This document shows positions 6,298 to 9,485 of a stretch of 9,485 nt of DNA, in pieces. The stretch spans positions 1-9,485 of the forward strand of contig JBFGWM010000100.1 of the NCBI GenBank assembly GCA_041588495.1, given 5' to 3'. Position 1 is the stretch's first letter, and each line of letters opens with the position of its first letter. The notes below the pieces were generated by a model. It made no database searches, was not told the origin of the DNA, and saw nothing but the letters and a program-made list of their open reading frames with translations. Made by a program: the position numbers and the translations under genes. This stretch comes from JBFGWM01 sp041588495 (GTDB taxonomy: Bacteria > Pseudomonadota > Gammaproteobacteria > Pseudomonadales > JBFGWM01).

Positions 6298-6798
6298 TCA
6301 GCGCGGCTCGGAAACCATCAGTCGGGCCGCTTTCCAAAGCATGGGATCGTCGGGCTGCGAGGCGTGGGTGCGATAGACCAGGCGACCCTCTCCGTCCACG
6401 AACAGGGTGGTGGGTGTGCCTGGCACGGCAAAGCGGTTGGCGACGGGATCGGCGTTGGGCAGCAACGTGAATGTGAACCCACGTTCACGCATGTGCGCGA
6501 CCGGGTCGGCATCCTCGCGGATGTTCATGGCCAGCACCATCAGGCCTTGTGGACCGTATTCCTCGTGAATGCGCTGGATGCCGGGCATCAGGGTGCGGCA
6601 GTACGGACACCAGGTCGCCCAGAACAACATCAGGACCGGTTTGCCGCGGAGGCTGGCCGAGGACACTGCCCTTCCATCGGAAGTCTGCAGCGACCACTCG
6701 GGCAACAGGGTGCCCGGCTCAGGTGGCGGCGCCGCCCATACACCCTGGGCCGCGGGGATCAGCAACATCAACGCGAGACACAGGCGGGGCAGGTGCAT
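6298..6798 (-). CDS. Exported TlpA-like thioredoxin-family protein (CPYC active site)
   Basis: A 166-residue protein with a Sec signal peptide (positive start, hydrophobic core about 7-18, likely cleavage after VWA at 20-22) followed by a single thioredoxin fold. The redox motif is WCPYC (63-67) after the MLFWAT strand, and the cis-proline is in GTPTT (P129). The length and LPEWSLQTSDGRAVSSASLRGK lead-in (about 32-53) match periplasmic TlpA/ResA-type thiol-disulfide oxidoreductases that reduce or shuffle disulfides, for example in cytochrome c maturation. CPYC is unusual for TlpA-type proteins (commonly CxPC) and more like glutaredoxin. The start at 6798 is fixed by a strong GGAGGAG on the minus strand (6809-6803); the frame is open to an ATG at 6888, but that adds 30 basic residues ahead of the signal peptide. 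No cytochrome or Dsb gene is adjacent, so the partner is unknown. Confidence 0.87.
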   Translation of the reverse strand: MHLPRLCLALMLLIPAAQGVWAAPPPEPGTLLPEWSLQTSDGRAVSSASLRGKPVLMLFWATWCPYCRTLMPGIQRIHEEYGPQGLMVLAMNIREDADPVAHMRERGFTFTLLPNADPVANRFAVPGTPTTLFVDGEGRLVYRTHASQPDDPMLWKAARLMVSEPR

Positions 6799-6802
6799 CA
6801 AG

Positions 6803-6809
6803 CTCCTCC
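6803..6809 (-). promoter_or_regulatory. Strong Shine-Dalgarno of the TlpA-like gene
   Basis: GGAGGAG on the minus strand ends four bases before ATG 6798 and decides this start over the in-frame ATG 90 bases upstream. Confidence 0.7.
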
Positions 6810-6846
6810 AGGCTCCGACGCGGCGCCGAAACGGCGATTCACAACC

Positions 6847-6852
6847 AGTATA
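6847..6852 (-). promoter_or_regulatory. Candidate -10 element for the TlpA-like gene
   Basis: TATACT on the minus strand (6852-6847) matches the -10 consensus at five of six positions and lies about 49 bases ahead of the start. The -35 position 17 bases upstream falls in the GC-rich palindrome at 6862-6875 and has no consensus match, as in promoters that need an activator. Confidence 0.3.
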
Positions 6853-6857
6853 CGCCA

Positions 6858-6880
6858 GCCACCGTGCCCGCACGGATGGC
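6858..6880. promoter_or_regulatory. GC-rich palindrome, candidate shared operator
   Basis: CCGTGC (6862-6867) and GCACGG (6870-6875) are perfect inverted repeats around a CC centre. The symmetry extends outward as GCCA (6858-6861) and TGGC (6877-6880) with one unpaired A at 6876, giving about ten bases per arm. It sits between two divergent TATACT elements, over the expected -35 region of both. This is what a dimeric regulator site would look like; it could also form a hairpin in a transcript. The regulator is unknown. Confidence 0.4.
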
Positions 6881-6891
6881 AGGGCCACGTA

Positions 6892-6897
6892 TATACT
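6892..6897 (+). promoter_or_regulatory. Candidate -10 element for the GAF/GGDEF pair
   Basis: TATACT at 6892-6897 lies 36 bases before GTG 6934 and matches the -10 consensus at five of six positions. The -35 position (about 6869-6874) overlaps the palindrome and does not resemble TTGACA. Confidence 0.3.
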
Positions 6898-6933
6898 CCA
6901 TGAGTCAGGTCATGAACCGACAGGAAACCGGCA

Positions 6934-7974
6934 GTGCAGATTCCCGCGATCCCACTCGATGAGTCCGAGCGCCTCCGTAAGCTGGAGGAACTGAAGCTCC
7001 TGTACTCGCCCTCCGAGGAACGCTTCGACCAGATCACCCGGATCGCGAAATACGCGTTCGACGTGCAGATGGTGCTGATCTCACTGGTCGGCGATACCTG
7101 CCAGTGGTTCAAGTCGGCCCAGGGCATCTGCGTGCCGGAGACCGATCGCGCCATTTCCTTTTGCGGACACGCCATCCACCAGGACGACGTGTTCCTGGTC
7201 CCGGATGCGACCAAGGACGTTCGTTTTGCCGACAACCCCCTGGTGACCGGCTGGCCTTTCATTCGTTTCTACGCGGGTTATCCGCTGCACGTGGGAGACG
7301 GCACCGCCCTCGGCACCCTGTGCCTGATCGACGGTATTCCCCGCACCCTGAAACCCAAAGAGATCGAACTCTTCCGCAGCCTGGGTAGCTGGGCAAGCTT
7401 TCAACTCAGAGCCGGTTTCGAGGATCCCCTGCAGACCCACTTCCTGCTTGCCCTGGACGAAGCCCAGCGCAAGGATGCCATTGATCCGCTGACCCGGACC
7501 TGGACGCCCAACGCCCTGCAACAATTGTTCGCGGAAAACCTGCGGTCCGCCTCGGATGCGGCATTGCCCCACGCCATGCTCGGGATACGCATCAGCAATT
7601 ACGACGACCTCGCCGGGACGCATAACCGGGATCGTCTCGACTACGTCACCTGGCAGACCTGCCAGCGCCTGCATGCCACCCTGCGCGCCAGCGACCTGGT
7701 CGCACGCTCCGGCGACGACAGCTTTACCGTGGTGCTCCGCGAGGCGCGCGCCAGCTCGATGAACCAGCTGGCCGAGGAGATTCGCAAGGCCATCGAGGGC
7801 ACGCCGGTGGATCTCGAAAAGGACAAGATCGAGGTGCGGGTGGAAATGGCGAGCATCCCCGTCCCCCTGGAGGACGGTCCGGGCTTCGACGCACTGCTGG
7901 ACGCGCTGGCAAACGCGTTGCAAAAAGCACCCTCCAGCAACGGCTATCACGAGGCGGGGCGCGATGAAATCTGA
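6934..7974 (+). CDS. GAF domain protein with catalytically degenerate GGDEF domain (paralogue 1, RxxD retained)
   Basis: A 346-residue soluble protein with no signal or membrane helix. A GAF domain fills about 25-165, of the class with SFCGHAI (75-81), PDATKDVRFADNPLV (90-104), IRFYAGYPL (110-118) and GTLCLID (127-133). A GGDEF-type domain follows from about 180: DPLTRTW (184-190) replaces the usual DPLTGLPNR, the metal-binding Asp region reads RIS (219-221), and the signature is GDDSF (260-264) instead of GGDEF. Diguanylate cyclase activity is therefore unlikely. The RxxD inhibitory site is intact (R251-A-S-D254, exactly five residues before the signature), so it may still bind c-di-GMP as a receptor. 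The start is GTG 6934 after AGGA (6922-6925), and it aligns residue for residue with the next gene. The GAF ligand is unknown. Confidence 0.87.
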   Translation: MQIPAIPLDESERLRKLEELKLLYSPSEERFDQITRIAKYAFDVQMVLISLVGDTCQWFKSAQGICVPETDRAISFCGHAIHQDDVFLVPDATKDVRFADNPLVTGWPFIRFYAGYPLHVGDGTALGTLCLIDGIPRTLKPKEIELFRSLGSWASFQLRAGFEDPLQTHFLLALDEAQRKDAIDPLTRTWTPNALQQLFAENLRSASDAALPHAMLGIRISNYDDLAGTHNRDRLDYVTWQTCQRLHATLRASDLVARSGDDSFTVVLREARASSMNQLAEEIRKAIEGTPVDLEKDKIEVRVEMASIPVPLEDGPGFDALLDALANALQKAPSSNGYHEAGRDEI

Positions 7975-8007
7975 ACCGGTTACCTGCCCGCCACCGGGGA
8001 CTGCGCG

Positions 8008-9036
8008 ATGATGACGCCTCCCGTACCCACGGACGAGGCGTCACGCCTCAAGCGCCTGGAGGAACTGAAACTCCTGTTCTCACCGGGCGAAGAACGTTTC
8101 GACCAGATCACCCGCCTGGCGCGCTTCGCCTTCGAGGTACAGATGGCGATGATCTCCCTGGTCAGCGAGAACCTCCAGTGGTTCAAGTCCGCACAGGGGC
8201 TCAGCGTGCCATGCACCTCGCGAGAGGTGTCCTTTTGCGGGCATGCCCTCGGACAAACCGAACCCCTGATCGTGGAGGACGCCACCCAGGACCCGCGATT
8301 CATCGATAACCCACTGGTGACGGAATGGCCATTCATCCGCTTCTATGCGGGTTATCCCCTGCAGATGGCGGACGGCAGCGTGATCGGCACACTTTGCCTG
8401 CTCGATTCGATCCCGCGCACCCTGCATCCGCGCCAACTCGAGCTGTTCCGCAGCCTCGCCAACTGGGCCAGCCACGAGATCGAAAGCAGCAACTCGGACG
8501 CGGACCAGCGCAACTTCCTGCAGAGCATGGACGACGCGCACCGGTCTGCTGCCGTCGATGCGATGACGCGTACCTGGACCCTTGAAAGCCTGCACACCCT
8601 GCTCGACATCAAGCGCGACGCCGGTGCCGGAATGGCCTACCTCGCGCGCGTACGCATCAACAATTTCCGGGGCCTGAGCGGACGTCACGACGGCAAGCGA
8701 CTGGATTACATCATCTGGGAAATCGCCCAGCGCCTGCGCGCGAGTCTGGCGCCGCGGGACCTGCTGGCGCGTGCCGATACGGGCGAGTTCGCCATTTACA
8801 TGAATCCGCTCCCGGGGCGTTCCATCGAGGACGCCGTGCGGGATATCCGCCTGCGCATCAAGGCCGAACCGGTTCTGATCGAAGGGGTTGAGATCCGCGC
8901 CAGCATCAGCATCGGCGTGGTTCCCGTGCTGTTGGATCAGGGCTATTCCTTTGACCGGTGCATGGCCGCGGCCAGCGATGCACTGAGCCAGGCGGGCAAG
9001 TCCGGCGGCCAGTACATCGCGGAAACCGACGCCTGA
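8008..9036 (+). CDS. GAF domain protein with catalytically degenerate GGDEF domain (paralogue 2)
   Basis: A 342-residue cytoplasmic paralogue of the preceding gene, 33 bp downstream and almost surely co-transcribed. Over the first 150 residues the two align without gaps at 99 identities by my count (66%), falling to 16 of 40 in the next stretch and lower beyond. GAF motifs: SFCGHAL (75-81), EDATQDPRFIDNPLV (90-104), IRFYAGYPL (110-118), GTLCLLD (127-133). In the GGDEF-type half, DAMTRTW (184-190) replaces DPLTGLPNR, the first metal Asp is Arg, and the signature is DTGEF (257-261). The inhibitory site reads APRD (248-251), so the Arg needed for c-di-GMP is lost too. ASISIGV (298-304), typical of GGDEF folds, is kept, so the fold is probably intact. 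ATG 8008 follows GGGGA (7996-8000); ATG 8011 is possible. Confidence 0.86.
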   Translation: MMTPPVPTDEASRLKRLEELKLLFSPGEERFDQITRLARFAFEVQMAMISLVSENLQWFKSAQGLSVPCTSREVSFCGHALGQTEPLIVEDATQDPRFIDNPLVTEWPFIRFYAGYPLQMADGSVIGTLCLLDSIPRTLHPRQLELFRSLANWASHEIESSNSDADQRNFLQSMDDAHRSAAVDAMTRTWTLESLHTLLDIKRDAGAGMAYLARVRINNFRGLSGRHDGKRLDYIIWEIAQRLRASLAPRDLLARADTGEFAIYMNPLPGRSIEDAVRDIRLRIKAEPVLIEGVEIRASISIGVVPVLLDQGYSFDRCMAAASDALSQAGKSGGQYIAETDA

Positions 9037-9045
9037 GCGGCGTCG
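9027..9045. terminator. Possible stem-loop between convergent genes
   Basis: CGACGCC (9027-9033) and GGCGTCG (9039-9045) form a 7-bp GC-rich stem with a five-base loop that contains the TGA stop of the GAF gene. It is followed on the plus strand by a run of six C rather than T, so it lacks the classical intrinsic terminator tail. It could slow ribosomes or polymerase between the two convergent genes. Confidence 0.25.
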
Positions 9046-9064
9046 CCCCCCGGAAACGTCCGCG

Positions 9065-9485
9065 TCAGGGCCGGTAGCCGCCCGGCCCGAAATCCCCGAA
9101 CGGTTCATCGCGCTCGCGTACTGCTTCGCGAAATCCAGCCTCGGCTGCACGCTGCTGGAAGGCATAACCCTCCGGCGTGTGACGGGCGATTCCGTCGAAA
9201 ACGGTGCCGAGGGCCTGGATCGCGGCAAGCCCCGAGGCATGCACGGACTGGTTCAGAAGTGATTTCATCATCACCAGCTGGTTGACCGGCACCCGGGCGA
9301 TCCGCTCCAGGAGAGCCTCGCAACGGGCATCCAGTTCGTTGGCCGGCGCACTCTCTACCGCCAGGCCCCACTCCACGGCCTGGCGCCCATCCAGGCTGTC
9401 GCCGGTGAACAACAGTCGCTTGGCCTTCTCGATCCCGATCCGTTGCGCCCACAGTGCGGTGGTCGGCACCCCCCAGACCCGCGCC
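9065..9485 (-). CDS. Enoyl-CoA hydratase/isomerase family protein (C-terminal part, cut by window edge)
   Basis: About 140 residues of the C-terminal half of a crotonase-fold protein; the N-terminus lies beyond position 9485. The frame is open to the edge, and residues upstream of the in-frame GTG at 9469 read RVWGVPTTALW, so that codon is internal. Visible are AKRLLFTGDSLDGRQAVEWG (the conserved helix where crotonases read A-x-x-L-x-x-G-x-x-x-x-A-x-x-A-x-x-x-G-L-V), GLAVESAPANELD, and ARVPVNQLVMMKSLLNQ, typical of the C-terminal trimerisation helices. Family members hydrate or isomerise enoyl-CoA, mostly in fatty acid degradation. The oxyanion-hole and catalytic Glu regions are outside the window, so activity and subfamily cannot be judged. 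It is convergent with the GAF gene, 28 bp apart. Confidence 0.85.
   Translation of the reverse strand, partial: ARVWGVPTTALWAQRIGIEKAKRLLFTGDSLDGRQAVEWGLAVESAPANELDARCEALLERIARVPVNQLVMMKSLLNQSVHASGLAAIQALGTVFDGIARHTPEGYAFQQRAAEAGFREAVRERDEPFGDFGPGGYRP

Noticed and set aside
6799..6888. Longer start for the TlpA-like gene at 6888
   Set aside because: It would place 30 arginine-rich residues before a normal signal peptide, and GGAGGAG sits just before ATG 6798.
7081..7950. Minus-strand open frame opposite GAF paralogue 1 (and a similar one at 8080-9240 opposite paralogue 2)
   Set aside because: Both recur because the paralogous genes share codon structure; no motifs or ribosome-binding sites support them.

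Overview
The window is dense, high-GC DNA (roughly two thirds G+C by eye). Coding is almost wall to wall, with GTG starts, overlapping genes and no sign of insertion sequences, tRNAs, rRNA or CRISPR. Gene content (TauE/SafE and YeeE/YedE sulfur-compound transporters, a Cfa-like lipid methyltransferase cluster, GAF/GGDEF-type signalling proteins, a crotonase) suggests a free-living proteobacterium. A sulfur-metabolising gammaproteobacterium (Chromatiales/Ectothiorhodospiraceae type) is my best guess, but that is inference from gene content and style, not from a marker gene.

Layout. (1) Positions 88-2073, plus strand: a TauE/SafE permease, then the two halves of a split YeeE/YedE-type transporter (overlapping by 11 bp), then a 66-residue zinc-ribbon protein with one membrane helix. 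The first three look like one sulfur-compound transport operon. (2) Positions 5378 down to 2119, minus strand: a tightly coupled three-gene operon of FAD-dependent amine-oxidase-like oxidoreductase, DUF1365 protein and Cfa-like SAM-dependent methyltransferase. A short-chain dehydrogenase (5507-6265) is divergently transcribed from the same 128-bp intergenic region. This set is a recurring bacterial lipid-modification cluster, in several proteobacteria tied to the sigma-E/ChrR (singlet oxygen) response. The methyltransferase carries substitutions at two of the bicarbonate-binding positions of classical cyclopropane synthase, so its product may be a methylated or furan-type fatty acid rather than a cyclopropane. 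(3) Positions 6798-6298, minus strand: an exported TlpA-like thioredoxin with a CPYC active site. (4) Positions 6934-9036, plus strand: two tandem paralogues, each a GAF domain followed by a catalytically degenerate GGDEF domain; the first keeps an RxxD inhibitory c-di-GMP-binding site and the second has lost it. (5) Positions 9485-9065, minus strand: the C-terminal part of an enoyl-CoA hydratase/isomerase that runs off the window.

The most interesting parts are the lipid-modification cluster with its atypical Cfa-like enzyme, the tandem GAF/dead-GGDEF pair, and a GC-rich palindrome placed between the TlpA-like gene and the signalling pair where both promoters would sit.
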